Positions 9,001 to 17,983 are shown, counted from the stretch's first letter. The stretch: DNA of 64,000 bases from Prolixibacteraceae bacterium (GCA_028683385.1 JAQUIJ010000019.1:1-64000), one strand, 5' to 3'. Notes: generated from the letters alone by a model not told the origin. Translations and numbers: made by a program.

Positions 9001-9513
9001 CACCGATACTCCACGTATCTGAATTTTTGAGTTACCAAACAATCCACCGTCAGAAGCGCCAATGCTCAATCCGGTAGATTTGCCCTGAAGAGCCTGAATT
9101 GGATTCGTCGTGTTGGCTAAGGCAAGTTCGTCACCTTTAACTTCGGTCACACCGTAACCAAGTTTCTTTGCATCGCGCTTGATACCCAATGCCGTTACTA
9201 CAACTTCATCAAGGCCAATGTCATCCGATTTCATTTTTACATTAATAGTAGAACGGTTGCTTACGGGTTCTTCAACGGTTGTCAACCCAATAAACGAAAA
9301 TACAAGTGTACTTTTCTCCGAAGCCACCTTCATGGTAAATTTACCTTCAGAGTCAGTAAGTGTTCCCTTGGTTGTCCCTTTTTCCAACACGGTGACACCA
9401 GGCAACCCAAGTCCATCAGATTCGGAAACCACGGTTCCGGATACCGATAGCTGTGCCATTGCACTTCCCAAAAGAGCAAAACACATCACAGTCAATAATA
9501 AAACCTTTCGCAT
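6100..9513 (-). CDS. SusC/RagA-family TonB-dependent outer-membrane transporter
   Basis: Outer-membrane beta-barrel that imports glycans with its SusD partner. I start it at MRKVLLLTVMCFALLGSAMAQ (ATG at 9513), which gives a normal signal peptide; upstream in-frame codons add 12 unlikely residues. A carboxypeptidase-regulatory-like domain (about 22-95: VSGTVVSESDGLGLPGVTVLEKGTTKGT) is followed by the plug (EVVVTALGIKRDAKKLGYGVTEV, VSVLKGAASTALYGSRGMNGAIVIKT) and a long barrel ending in the C-terminal Phe of ...TLSVGF. Length is about 1137 aa, normal for SusC. A ROK regulator gene ends 40 bp upstream, so the two may be co-transcribed. Confidence 0.95.
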   Translation of the reverse strand: MRKVLLLTVMCFALLGSAMAQLSVSGTVVSESDGLGLPGVTVLEKGTTKGTLTDSEGKFTMKVASEKSTLVFSFIGLTTVEEPVSNRSTINVKMKSDDIGLDEVVVTALGIKRDAKKLGYGVTEVKGDELALANTTNPIQALQGKSTGLSIGASDGGLFGNSKIQIRGVSVLNSNSNQPIFVVDGVILENGISNASADWDSNANDFGNQLKNLNPDDFESVSVLKGAASTALYGSRGMNGAIVIKTKDGAGSKGIGVNITQSLGIEDVYAQPDIQYEYGFGALAGYVDYGDKDANGRYYQFAPQTQFYKNSAGVPTLIEHPWTYGYGPKFDGRDIEDYDGTMTKYLPVKNNMRDAYDTGINTNTAISLSGGNDKGSFFLSDSYNMRKGTSPSNEFNRNAVMLSGSYKLATWLRAEASISHTISKPKNPNNDISEFFLDGSVPSMYDTKKWNRQEIFQASHGGVPSSDYGDKYAYVPMNSQWFNYKFNVNSREEQVTRPIVRLTADFAPWISVTAEGNMNYYTVASSIKELGTGYANEGGKYELGHSIDVSRTAKLIANLKKDFGDFTTSLIVGGELWDQRKENTRVWTDGGLIVPGKYFLKNSKKNLGSEGSVSGTKQINSVYGLFNAGWKNQLFIDITGRNDWSSALVYSDGTGNFSYFYPSVSTSWIANETFKLPSWVTLAKTRLSWAQVGNDTNPYFINNGYSSGDPDNNNLPDEMGDGKFVYYNSKSTTLVDPSIKPERKNSFEAGLDLRFLNNRAGIDLTVYNETVNNQIGDIPVQSESGYGKMITNIGSITNKGLELSVRLVPVKMRGFEWETTFNYWNNTTMISNLRKEVGEYKTLGGDIAYGNFRVGSVAYEDGEYGVLMSDTKPLEWNNTSDPNDPRNGMKVLTWNDTRRGAYYTRSNKAERIGKIQPDFEGSWNNDFKYKNFAVSVLLDARFGGYMASYSNKYGTAYGFLETSLAGRDAEYGGIPWTTGYSDSKGQQFVDGVIPDGVFAAGQKVTAPNGQSVDVGGLTYKEAMDKGYVEPTHASYFTYRNNSWSTGVVNDDWFSEVNYIALRNISVSYVLPTSLAHKIKASSLSVAINARNLGYLYNSLPNHLNPESFRGTSSSDSFRERSFSPYTASYTMTLSVGF

Positions 9514-9553
9514 AATTTTTAAATTAAGTAATAAGTAATATTCACACATTATT

Positions 9554-10798
9554 CTATCTTATAGCTAATTCCTTAAATTCAATTTCATTAAACAGCTTTT
9601 GAAAAACCATTTCGGAAGTTCCCAACAGAGCAGACTGATCGCCCATTTCAGAAATAATTATGGATGTATTTCCTGAGATTTTTTCAAGGCAAAGCTTGTT
9701 TAGGGATTGCTGAATGGGAAATAAAACATATTGCCTGGCTTTCGACAAAGGTCCGCTTAACACAATCACCTCAGGATTAAGCAACTGAATGATATAAGAA
9801 AGTCCTTTCCCCATGGCTTTTCCGACCTCGCTCAGAATTGAAATGCAAAATTCATCGCCCTGACGAGCTGCATTAATTACATCTTCCGGAGTAACTTTCT
9901 CCTGTTGGCTTTCGAACTGATTGATTAGCGAGGAAATTTCGTTGTCGGCAAAGCCTTTCTGAACCCTTTTCATGATGGTATTTGATGAGGCAATCGTTTC
10001 CAGACACCCACGCTTACCGCAAATACATAATTCACCGTTTTCAACCACGGGAATATGCGAGAACTCGCCTGCAAATCCATTATTACCGCTAAACAGCCGA
10101 CCATTAACAAATATCCCAAGTCCAAGCCCCCAACCCCAATGTATCACAATAGCATCCTGATATTCTTTTGCCGCACCAAAACGATATTCGCCATAGGCAT
10201 GCATACGTGCATCATTATCAACATAAACCAGCTTCCCGAATTTCTGTTGAAGATCATGCATTATATTTTGCCTGTCATTTTCCTGAATTGTATAGTTAAT
10301 TCCGGCGCTCGAATCAATCAATCCAGGCATATCAACACCAATTCCATAAATTTTTTCATCCGGAATCTGATGATCTGACATCAACTTTTGTGCAGCATGA
10401 TAGAGCTTTTCTGTCAGAAGAGAATCATCAATATGAGTATCAATTTCAATAATTGAGGTTACAAAATGGTTAAAACAGTCGAGGATAGCCATATTGGCTG
10501 AAAACCTACCAAAGTCGCAGGCAATCACATAAAATTGATTATCTGGCAAACCGTAAAGTGTTGGTTTTCTTCCGCCACTCGATTCTCCTATCCCAATGTT
10601 TTCAACATATCCGATAGAAATAAGGTCGTTTAGCAATGCAATACAAGTTGGTAAACTTATCCGAAGATATTTACTCAATTGCGGGGCTGAAATATTTCCA
10701 CCTGAATGAAGGCAATTCAGAATCTGTTTCTTTTGCCTGATTTTATTTAAATCAGTTGCGGAAAAACAAGAAGACGATATTTCGTTGGATTGCATCAT
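9554..10798 (-). CDS. ROK-family transcriptional regulator (copy 1)
   Basis: NagC/XylR-type sugar-responsive regulator of about 414 aa. The N-terminal winged helix-turn-helix (about 22-75, ISAPQLSKYLRISLPTCIALLNDL) is followed by a ROK sugar-kinase fold. The ROK zinc motif is intact (FSHIPVVENGELCICGKRGCLET), and an ENDRQ...YVDNDARMHAYGEY segment carries the sugar-binding region. The ATG at 10798 is preferred over a GTG three codons upstream. It is clearly paralogous to the gene at 11223-12452: about 20-residue blocks such as YIIQLLNPEVIVLSGP are identical. It lies directly upstream of susC, so it probably controls this locus in response to a released amino sugar or mannose. The ligand is unknown. 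Confidence 0.9.
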   Translation of the reverse strand: MMQSNEISSSCFSATDLNKIRQKKQILNCLHSGGNISAPQLSKYLRISLPTCIALLNDLISIGYVENIGIGESSGGRKPTLYGLPDNQFYVIACDFGRFSANMAILDCFNHFVTSIIEIDTHIDDSLLTEKLYHAAQKLMSDHQIPDEKIYGIGVDMPGLIDSSAGINYTIQENDRQNIMHDLQQKFGKLVYVDNDARMHAYGEYRFGAAKEYQDAIVIHWGWGLGLGIFVNGRLFSGNNGFAGEFSHIPVVENGELCICGKRGCLETIASSNTIMKRVQKGFADNEISSLINQFESQQEKVTPEDVINAARQGDEFCISILSEVGKAMGKGLSYIIQLLNPEVIVLSGPLSKARQYVLFPIQQSLNKLCLEKISGNTSIIISEMGDQSALLGTSEMVFQKLFNEIEFKELAIR

Positions 10799-11222
10799 GA
10801 AAAACACTATTCAAACAGAACAAAATAATATATATAAATATCCAATGCAATGTTATTAAATTATTTTATAAAGTAATTAATTGTTATTATCTTTTTATAA
10901 TATTTTATGACATATTTTAACATTTAGTGAAAAGCAAAGCAATGGAAAAAGTTTATAAAACAGTCAAACCACTATGAAATAAGCATTTACAGAGATCATT
11001 GCATACAAAAATGAACTAATATTCCGGAGTTGAAGTAGAGTAAGAATCAATATGGAAAATTCGTGAGCGCAAACAATAGCAAAACTGAATGCATCCATAA
11101 CATGCATATTCAGTAATATAAAATAAACCTAAGAGATTTTAAAAAAATATTTATGCGTTTAGCGGAGAATGAACGTGCATTTTCAAATTAAACGATACGA
11201 TAATAATTCAGACGGAGTGGTT
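10799..11222. other. AT-rich intergenic region between the two ROK genes
   Basis: About 420 bp without a gene. It is very AT-rich near 10830-10920 (runs such as taatatatataaata). I find no clear hairpin terminator after the upstream ROK gene and no exact TAnnTTTG box on the minus strand, but its position makes it the likely promoter region for ROK copy 1 and susCD. Confidence 0.5.
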
Positions 11223-12452
11223 CTAAGTAAAATTTAATCCGGCAAAAACTTGCTGAAGAACCATCTCTGAGGTTCCGAGTAATGCAGATAAATCGCCCTG
11301 ATCGGAAATCAGAATGGAAGTATTTCCGGAAATTTTTTCGAGGCACAAGCGATTCAATGATTGTTGTATTGGAGATAAGACATATTGATTGGCCTTTGAG
11401 ATCGGACCACTTAATACGATAACTTCAGGATTTAATAACTGGATGATGTATGAAAGTCCCTTGCCCATTCCGATGCCGATTTCATTCAGTATCGAAATAC
11501 TGAATTCATCTCCCAATCGAGCAGCAGCAATTATATCTTCAGGAGTAACACTTTCAGGGTTATCGTGAAACCTGTTTACTATTGAAGATATCTCTCCTTC
11601 GCTTACACCTTGTTTTACTCGCTTTAGTATCGTATTCGACGAAGCAATGGTTTCCAAACAGCCTCTTTTGCCACAGATACACAAATCGCCATTCTCCACA
11701 ATCGGTATATGCGAGAACTCTCCGGCAAAACCATGATTCCCGCTATAAAGCTTCCCATTGACAAATATTCCAAGCCCAAGCCCCCAACTCCAGTGAATAA
11801 TTATGGCGTTTTCATAACCTTTTGCTGACCCAAAACAATATTCACCATAGGCATGCATTCGTGCATCATTGTCGATATACACCAGTTTTTTGAACCGCTG
11901 AGCCAGCAGAAAACCTACATTCTGATATTTTTCTTTTTTAATGGTATAATTTACTCCACACTTTGAATCGATCAATCCTGGCATATCAACACCAAAACCC
12001 ATAATTTTCGCCTCCGGAAGCTGGTATTCGTGAATTAATTTTTCAGAAGCTGCAATTATTTTTTCAACAAACTGACTATCATCAATATGTGTTTCGATTT
12101 GAATGATGGGAGTTACAAACTTATTGGCGCTGTTGAGAATTGCCATACTTGCTGAAAAACGGGCAACATCACAGGCAACCACATAACACTTACTCTCAGA
12201 TAATCCATAAAGAGCGGGTTTCCGTCCTCCGCTTGACACTCCTATCCCAATGTTTTCAATAAATCCTGAATCAATCAAATCGCTCAAAATACTCAGGCAG
12301 TTTGGCAAGCTTATTTTCAGTTTCTTACTCAGTTCCGGTGCCGATGTATATCCATATTTATGAAGTAATCCAACAATAGTTCTTTTCTGTAGTAACTTAT
12401 TGAGTTCGACTGAAGATTTGTTTAACTGAGCCAAGCCATTATTCTGAGTCAT
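11223..12452 (-). CDS. ROK-family transcriptional regulator (copy 2)
   Basis: Paralogue of the regulator at 9554-10798 with the same layout. The HTH lies at about residues 20-65 (TSAPELSKKLKISLPNCLSIL), and the ROK fold has an intact zinc motif (ELCICGKRGC in copy 1, DLCICGKRGC here). I chose the ATG at 12452 because AAGGAAAG sits 7 bases before it; in-frame ATG/TTG codons 24-27 bp upstream are alternatives. The recognition helices of the two copies are similar but not identical (SLPTCIALLND versus SLPNCLSILSD), so they may share operators. It is the first gene of the N-glycan-type locus. Confidence 0.88.
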   Translation of the reverse strand: MTQNNGLAQLNKSSVELNKLLQKRTIVGLLHKYGYTSAPELSKKLKISLPNCLSILSDLIDSGFIENIGIGVSSGGRKPALYGLSESKCYVVACDVARFSASMAILNSANKFVTPIIQIETHIDDSQFVEKIIAASEKLIHEYQLPEAKIMGFGVDMPGLIDSKCGVNYTIKKEKYQNVGFLLAQRFKKLVYIDNDARMHAYGEYCFGSAKGYENAIIIHWSWGLGLGIFVNGKLYSGNHGFAGEFSHIPIVENGDLCICGKRGCLETIASSNTILKRVKQGVSEGEISSIVNRFHDNPESVTPEDIIAAARLGDEFSISILNEIGIGMGKGLSYIIQLLNPEVIVLSGPISKANQYVLSPIQQSLNRLCLEKISGNTSILISDQGDLSALLGTSEMVLQQVFAGLNFT

Positions 12453-12637
12453 AGTCTTTCCTTTATTGTATAACATCAATCTATATACTGATCAGATGCA
12501 ATAAAGCTATCAAATTTTACAATAAGGCACTTTTACATCCTGAATATCTAGATTGAATATCAAATTCAAAATTAATTAAACGATTTGGAGGGCGTTTCAT
12601 TTATACGCCAGAACAAAAAAGCGCATAAACTGTCCAT

Positions 12638-13252
12638 CTATTTAATCCAAAAGTCAAACTTTTTAGTTCCTTCCAGATAACCTTCAAGACGATCACCAAT
12701 GTTTACCTTTCCAACGCCTGCTGGAGTTCCGGTATAAATCAAATCGCCAATTTTCAGGGTAAAGTATTTCGAAACATGTGCGATAATGTCATCAATCGGG
12801 AAAATCATCAAAGCTGAATTTCCTTCCTGAACAGTATTTCCATTAATATCTAATCTGAAATTAATTGCATTTTGATCAGGTAATGAATCCACAGACACAA
12901 ACTCTGAACAAATAACAGCCGAATGATCGAATGCCTTGGATTTTTCCCATGGCAAACCTTTATCTTTCAACACATTCTGCAAATCACGGGCAGTAAAATC
13001 AATGCCAAGTCCAATTTCTTTGTAATAACGGGGAGCAAACTTCTTTTCGATGTTTTTACCCAACTTACAGATTTTCACAATCAGTTCAACTTCGTGGTGC
13101 ACATCGTTCGACCAATCCGGAATATAAAATGGATCGTTATTCCGGAGCAATGCCGAATCGGGTTTCATAAACAAAACCGGCTCGGCAGGAATTTCGTTAT
13201 TCAACTCTTTGGCATGAGCCACGTAATTGCGGCCAACACAGATAATCTTCAT
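12638..13252 (-). CDS. fumarylacetoacetate hydrolase (FAH)-family protein
   Basis: Small FAH-fold enzyme of 204 aa. MKIICVGRNYVAHAKEL at the start, PVLFMKPDSALL, the metal-site segment HHEVELIVKI (His plus Glu-x-Glu) and the C-terminal LKIGDLIYTGTPAGVGKVNIGD are all hallmarks. Family members act as acylpyruvases, oxaloacetate decarboxylases or 2-hydroxyhepta-diene-dioate isomerases. The short single-domain form is typical of the acylpyruvase/oxaloacetate decarboxylase type, but the substrate cannot be read from sequence. It stands alone between the ROK gene and the dnaN group. Its start is ATG. Confidence 0.9.
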   Translation of the reverse strand: MKIICVGRNYVAHAKELNNEIPAEPVLFMKPDSALLRNNDPFYIPDWSNDVHHEVELIVKICKLGKNIEKKFAPRYYKEIGLGIDFTARDLQNVLKDKGLPWEKSKAFDHSAVICSEFVSVDSLPDQNAINFRLDINGNTVQEGNSALMIFPIDDIIAHVSKYFTLKIGDLIYTGTPAGVGKVNIGDRLEGYLEGTKKFDFWIK

Positions 13253-13378
13253 TTTCGCATAATTTAATTCAATACAATATTGTCATTAGTTTCAAGTCGT
13301 TCCTTGTCATTTATTGTTTTTGTGCTACATTGAATCACGATCAATGGCTATTAATGACCAAATGACTACAAATGACAA

Positions 13379-14185
13379 TTAATTATCTTTCATTCTCAGT
13401 TTAATCGCGGTCAGCACTTTTTTGGTGTACAAGGGGAATTCGCTGTTCAGAATCCAGCCGTAATAGCCGGGTTGTTCGCGGAGAACTTTCTCAACCGGGA
13501 TGCCTTTATTTTTTCCGAAGTTGATAATCTCAACGCCCTTTTCGTCATATACAATACGACCAACAAAATCGACATTGGTATCGTATGCCGAAAACTCGCT
13601 GAGCGCCTGAATATCATTCACAATGGGCTTCGAAGTTTTACCATGTGCATCTTCGTATTCTTCGTCTTTGTAGACATCGAGCTGAGCTTTCAATACTTCG
13701 TAAGTCGCTTTCGTGTCGGCCATCGCGCTATGCGCATCTTCCAAAGGTTTCTGACAGTAAAATTTATAAGCTGCGGCCAAAGTACGTTTTTCCATTTTGT
13801 GGAAAATGGCCTGAACATCAATGAATTTACGTTTCTTCAAATCCAGATCCACATCGGCCCGCAAAAACTCTTCAGCAAGTAGAGGAATGTCAAACCGGTT
13901 AGAATTGAATCCTGCAAAATCACAACCTTCCATAAACTGGGCAATGGTTTTGGCTACTTCTTTAAAGGTTGGTTTATCTTTTACGTCCTCATCGGATATA
14001 CCATGAATTTTGGTCACTACCTCCGGAATTGGCATTTCAGGATTAATCCTGTATTGCTTTTCTTCTTCTTTTCCATCCGGATGAACTTTAATCAAGGCAA
14101 TTTCAACGATCCGGTCGGTCACTATATTCATTCCTGTTGTTTCCAGATCAAGAAAAATCAACGGATTTTTGAGGTTCAAATTCAC
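13379..14185 (-). CDS. DnaQ-like 3'-5' exonuclease (DEDDh)
   Basis: Exonuclease domain protein of 268 aa. Exo I is FLDLETTGMN (Asp-x-Glu). Exo II is GCDFAGFNSNRFDIPLL with the third Asp. Exo III is DAHSAMADTKA (His and Asp), so all DEDDh residues are present. A C-terminal extension of about 60 aa (INFGKNKGIPVEKV...YYGWILNSEFPLYTKKVL) resembles the extra domain found after the exonuclease fold in Bacteroidota proteins of this type. Translation starts at GTG (14185); I see no better ATG. It is the next gene after dnaN, past a terminator. It could serve as a polymerase III epsilon-like proofreader or as a repair nuclease. Confidence 0.9.
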   Translation of the reverse strand: MNLNLKNPLIFLDLETTGMNIVTDRIVEIALIKVHPDGKEEEKQYRINPEMPIPEVVTKIHGISDEDVKDKPTFKEVAKTIAQFMEGCDFAGFNSNRFDIPLLAEEFLRADVDLDLKKRKFIDVQAIFHKMEKRTLAAAYKFYCQKPLEDAHSAMADTKATYEVLKAQLDVYKDEEYEDAHGKTSKPIVNDIQALSEFSAYDTNVDFVGRIVYDEKGVEIINFGKNKGIPVEKVLREQPGYYGWILNSEFPLYTKKVLTAIKLRMKDN

Positions 14186-14225
14186 GATTAAAAATTTAAG
14201 ATTTTGTAATTATTCAGAAAAGAAA

Positions 14226-14254
14226 AAACCTAACGGCTCATCACCATTAGGTTT
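14226..14254 (-). terminator. rho-independent terminator after dnaN
   Basis: A perfect 8-bp stem aaacctaa / ttaggttt with a 13-base loop, followed on the minus strand by TTTTCTTTT. It lies in the 90-bp gap between dnaN and the exonuclease gene. Confidence 0.75.
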
Positions 14255-14275
14255 CTCCTGTGAGCCTGAATGAGA

Positions 14276-15406
14276 TCAGGCGTTTATCATCATTGGCATT
14301 AAAAGCATCAATACGTTTTCTTCTTCGTTCTCATTTTCAGCAGGCAAAAGTAAACCAGCACGGGTTGGATCAGAAAGCTCAACTTTTACATCAGTAACCG
14401 AGAGGTTCGATAAAATTTCCTGAAGGAAAGTTGATTTGAACCCAATTTCCATGTCATCACCTTCGTATTGGCAATTCAAGCGTTCAACTGCAGATATGGC
14501 AAAGTCGACATCCTGAGCCGAAACAACCAACTGGTTTTCAGTTAATTTCAACCGAACAAGGTTACTTGCCTGATTGGAGAATACCGATACACGACGAACT
14601 GTATTGTAAAATTCAACACGATCGATAACCAGTTTATTTGGATTATTTTGTGGGATAACCGAATTGTAACTTGGATAGTTACCCTCAACCAACCGACAAA
14701 TCAGTTTATAATTGCTCAAAGTAAAGAATGCATTCTTATCGTCAAATTCGAGTTTCACATCGAAATCTTCTTTTGGAAGCAAACTTTTCAGGATAGCTGC
14801 AGGCTTTTTCGGAAGAATAAACGAAGCGTCTTTTTCAGCCTTGGCATCGAAACGTTTGTAGCGAACCAGCTTATGAGCATCAGAAGCAACGAACTTCATA
14901 TCTTCTGTAGTCAATTCAATAAAAATACCATTCATTACCGGGCGAAGTTCATCATCGGCAGTCGCAAAAAGTGTTTTGTTGATACCGCTTAGCAGCACAC
15001 TGTGATTCACATTAATAGTTGAAGCAACACTTTCATTCAGAATGGGTTGTTGTGGAAAATCTTCTCCGTTTTGACCCACGATGCTGAATTTACCATTTTG
15101 CGAAAAAATGTCGATCTGGAAAGTTTCAGGATCGATCTGGAAAGTCAGCGGTTGCTCCGGAAACTCTTTCAACGTATCGTTCATCCTTTTTGCCGGAACA
15201 GCAATAGTTCCTGTTCCACTGGTGTTTTCCAATTCCAGACTTGTAATCAAAGTTGATTCAAGATCAGAGGCTGTAACGGTTAAACGATTATCTTCCAGCA
15301 AAAACAAATAATTGTCGAGAATTGGAAGTGTATTTTTTGAGTTGATTACTCTGCTGATAGCAGAAAGATGACTAAGTAATTCAGTACTTGAAACAACAAA
15401 TTTCAT
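14276..15406 (-). CDS. dnaN: DNA polymerase III beta subunit (sliding clamp)
   Basis: The sliding clamp tethers the replicative polymerase to DNA. The protein is 376 aa, normal for DnaN. Three clamp domains are recognisable: the start MKFVVSSTELLSHLSAISRVINSKNTLPILDNYLF, the middle TADDELRPVMNGIFIEL with FVASDAHKLVRYKR, and the end DPTRAGLLLPAENENEEENVLMLLMPMMINA. The LMPMMI tail is typical of Bacteroidota clamps. Start is ATG. It is not next to dnaA or recF here, as is common in this phylum. Confidence 0.97.
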   Translation of the reverse strand: MKFVVSSTELLSHLSAISRVINSKNTLPILDNYLFLLEDNRLTVTASDLESTLITSLELENTSGTGTIAVPAKRMNDTLKEFPEQPLTFQIDPETFQIDIFSQNGKFSIVGQNGEDFPQQPILNESVASTINVNHSVLLSGINKTLFATADDELRPVMNGIFIELTTEDMKFVASDAHKLVRYKRFDAKAEKDASFILPKKPAAILKSLLPKEDFDVKLEFDDKNAFFTLSNYKLICRLVEGNYPSYNSVIPQNNPNKLVIDRVEFYNTVRRVSVFSNQASNLVRLKLTENQLVVSAQDVDFAISAVERLNCQYEGDDMEIGFKSTFLQEILSNLSVTDVKVELSDPTRAGLLLPAENENEEENVLMLLMPMMINA

Positions 15407-15550
15407 CGGTATTTTTTTAGAGTTTTTATATTCTTTTTACAATTTATTCGCCTTGAAATCACTTGCCTATACAATTAAACGGAAGCTCACGAATATACAA
15501 ACTTTGCCATTTTTAACCTATTGATGAACGATTATTTTATCCAAAAGTAT

Positions 15551-17953
15551 TTAGCATTTATATTTGCGACGGCGAACATACACATACACAGCTCCAAAAG
15601 CCGAAATCAAAAGAATTGGAACCAACACATTCAGCAATTGCCACGTCAGTTTTTCTTCCTTTAGCCTGACTTTATCGAGCAACCTGATTTTAAACACCCG
15701 CGAACGCAATTCCATCAAGCCCTCATCATCGCAAAGATAATTCACCGCATTGAGCAACAACGCTTTATTTCCGAAAGTTTGTTTCGAGAAACGATCGTAA
15801 CCAAGCGGCATGTATTCCGGAATTCCTCCCTGAATCCGGTACTGGTTGGCAATCAGATTTCCATCCGAAAAGACAATCATTTTGGTTGGTTGGCTTTCGG
15901 TTTTAACTCCAGAAGATTTTACACTATAGGAATCGACCATCCGGTTTTTAAATACCGAAGTAAAAGTACCTTCCAATAAAACTCCAACAGCTTGCGAGGG
16001 TTGCCGGAAAAGATTCCGATCAATCGGATTGTTCGCACTGGCCAGGCTAACTTCGACCGGCGCTTCAGTAACCAAAGAATAAGCCGATGTTGCCAGGATA
16101 ACCGTTTTTCGAACCTGATTGCCTTTTCCAACGGTATCAATCGAGCTTACAAATTCACCTTTTACCCGGTTCAAACTTTTACTGATCACCTGATTTTCGG
16201 AAGGAATCAGCAAAGGCGAATAATACCAGGGCGCCGGGGTAAATTTAGACGAAGTACCAGTAATAATTGGAATCAACAAACACTCAGCATCCTGAACCAG
16301 ATTCGCATTCAGGCGAACTCCATAGCGAAACAACTGATCGTCCAGGTTCAGGCTTCGGGGGAACGCTAAAGTCATATTTCCGTTACTCAAACTATCCAGG
16401 CTAACCGAAACCGGATCAATCAGCCATAGAATTCGACCGCCATTCATGGCATACTGATCGATTTGGAATTTATCACTTTCAGTAAATTTCTGAGACGGAT
16501 TGGCTACAATCAGAGCTTTTATCCGTGATCCGTTGGTTGCCAGTTCAGTGCTTGTGACATTAAAAACATTGTATTTTTCAGCCAGGCTGGTAGCGATGTC
16601 GTGAACTTCATGATCGTTCAATTCGCCCTGTCCCGTCAGAAATGCAACCGACTGTTTTTCAGGACTCATCAATTCAGAAAAAGCGGCTGAGAATTCGTAT
16701 TCAAGACTTTCAATTGAATTGTTCAGGTTAACTTCCGCATGTGCATTCTGATTGTTTTTCAATAAATTGACGCTAATCATCTTGTTGCCATACTCAATCA
16801 ATGCGCCGGGAAAAATGCGCCGGGTTATTGTTCCCTGATCGGTATTCTGGCGAATGTCAGTAGGCTGAAGTCCTTTCCCTGCAAGCTCTTCAAAAAGCTG
16901 ATCACGACGCTTGGCATCCGAAATCTCGTAAGGATCAACCACTGTCAGATTGATCAGTTTCGATGAATAAGCATTGTAATCGGCGATCTTTTCCTGAATC
17001 GATTTTTTCAGTTTCCGGAAACCTGCCGGTAATTCACCATCGAGATAAAGTGTAATGGTTACAGGCTTTTCAAGGTTCCTGACTATTTTTTTGGAAACAT
17101 CAGTAATTGAATATCGTTTTTCAGCCGTTAAATCCAACCGAAAAAACAATTGTCCGGAAAGAATGCTCAGGAATAGAACGCCAATCAAAACCAGAATTCC
17201 TGATTTAATTTCTCTCCTGAAATTAACGGTGTGGAAATGAATAATACGACTGGTAAGGAACAGGAAAATAAAAATAACCGAAATAAAATAAACCAGGTCG
17301 CGCGAATCGACCACTCCCCTGCTTATGGAAGCATAATGCTCATTTATCCCAAAGCCAGTTATCCACTGCTGAAGCGCCGAAGGCAATTGCATGGCTCCCA
17401 CAAAATCGAAACCAAGGTATGCCACAAACGAAAGGAACAGCGCCAGAATAAAGGCAAAAATCTGGTTATCGGTCAATGCTGAAGCCAACAAACCGATAGC
17501 CATATAAATCGCAGCCAGAAAAAACAGGCCAAAATACGCGCCCCAGGTACTGCCGGTATCGATACAACCCACCGGATTGCCCAATGTATAAACCGAATAG
17601 AAATAAATCAGGGTGGGCAGCAACGAAATGGCAACCAGCAACAGTCCGGCCAAAAATTTAGCCAGCACAATCTGCATCACCGAAAGCGGCCGGGTAAGCA
17701 GAACTTCCATGGTTCCAAGCCTTTTTTCTTCAGCAAATAAGCGCATCGTTATTGCCGGAATCAGGAAAAGATATACCCATGGAGCCAACGAAAACAATCC
17801 ATCGAGCGAAGCGTATCCGCCTTCCAAAACATTGTAGTTTCCGGGGAAAACCCATAAAAACAAGCTAGTTGCCAGCAGGAACACAAACACAACCACATAA
17901 CCTGTGAGCGATCCAAAAAAACTGGTTATTTCTTTCTTTAATAAGCTAAACAT
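15551..17953 (-). CDS. gldFG: fused GldF-GldG gliding/ABC transporter component
   Basis: The first ~240 aa are GldF, an ABC-2 type permease with six hydrophobic segments (GTMEVLLTRPLSVMQIVLAKFLAGLL is the family signature). The remainder is GldG (RLDLTAEKRYSITDVSKKIVRNLEKPVTITLYLDGELP), a large extracytoplasmic ABC-associated domain closed by a C-terminal membrane anchor and the basic tail RRRKYKC. In Flavobacterium johnsoniae these are two proteins of about 240 and 560 aa; the sum matches the 800 aa here. With the ATPase GldA they form a transporter needed for gliding in flavobacteria. GldA is not in the window. The gene starts 30 bp after lpxB and probably belongs to that operon. Its role in a non-gliding relative would be unknown. 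Confidence 0.9.
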   Translation of the reverse strand: MFSLLKKEITSFFGSLTGYVVVFVFLLATSLFLWVFPGNYNVLEGGYASLDGLFSLAPWVYLFLIPAITMRLFAEEKRLGTMEVLLTRPLSVMQIVLAKFLAGLLLVAISLLPTLIYFYSVYTLGNPVGCIDTGSTWGAYFGLFFLAAIYMAIGLLASALTDNQIFAFILALFLSFVAYLGFDFVGAMQLPSALQQWITGFGINEHYASISRGVVDSRDLVYFISVIFIFLFLTSRIIHFHTVNFRREIKSGILVLIGVLFLSILSGQLFFRLDLTAEKRYSITDVSKKIVRNLEKPVTITLYLDGELPAGFRKLKKSIQEKIADYNAYSSKLINLTVVDPYEISDAKRRDQLFEELAGKGLQPTDIRQNTDQGTITRRIFPGALIEYGNKMISVNLLKNNQNAHAEVNLNNSIESLEYEFSAAFSELMSPEKQSVAFLTGQGELNDHEVHDIATSLAEKYNVFNVTSTELATNGSRIKALIVANPSQKFTESDKFQIDQYAMNGGRILWLIDPVSVSLDSLSNGNMTLAFPRSLNLDDQLFRYGVRLNANLVQDAECLLIPIITGTSSKFTPAPWYYSPLLIPSENQVISKSLNRVKGEFVSSIDTVGKGNQVRKTVILATSAYSLVTEAPVEVSLASANNPIDRNLFRQPSQAVGVLLEGTFTSVFKNRMVDSYSVKSSGVKTESQPTKMIVFSDGNLIANQYRIQGGIPEYMPLGYDRFSKQTFGNKALLLNAVNYLCDDEGLMELRSRVFKIRLLDKVRLKEEKLTWQLLNVLVPILLISAFGAVYVYVRRRKYKC

Positions 17954-17983
17954 ATTTGAATGACTGATTTATTGAAGTATTGT

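Noticed and set aside
10941-10976. Short frame MEKVYKTVKPL in the ROK gap
   Set aside because: Only 11 codons, no start signals, and on the strand opposite to the neighbours.
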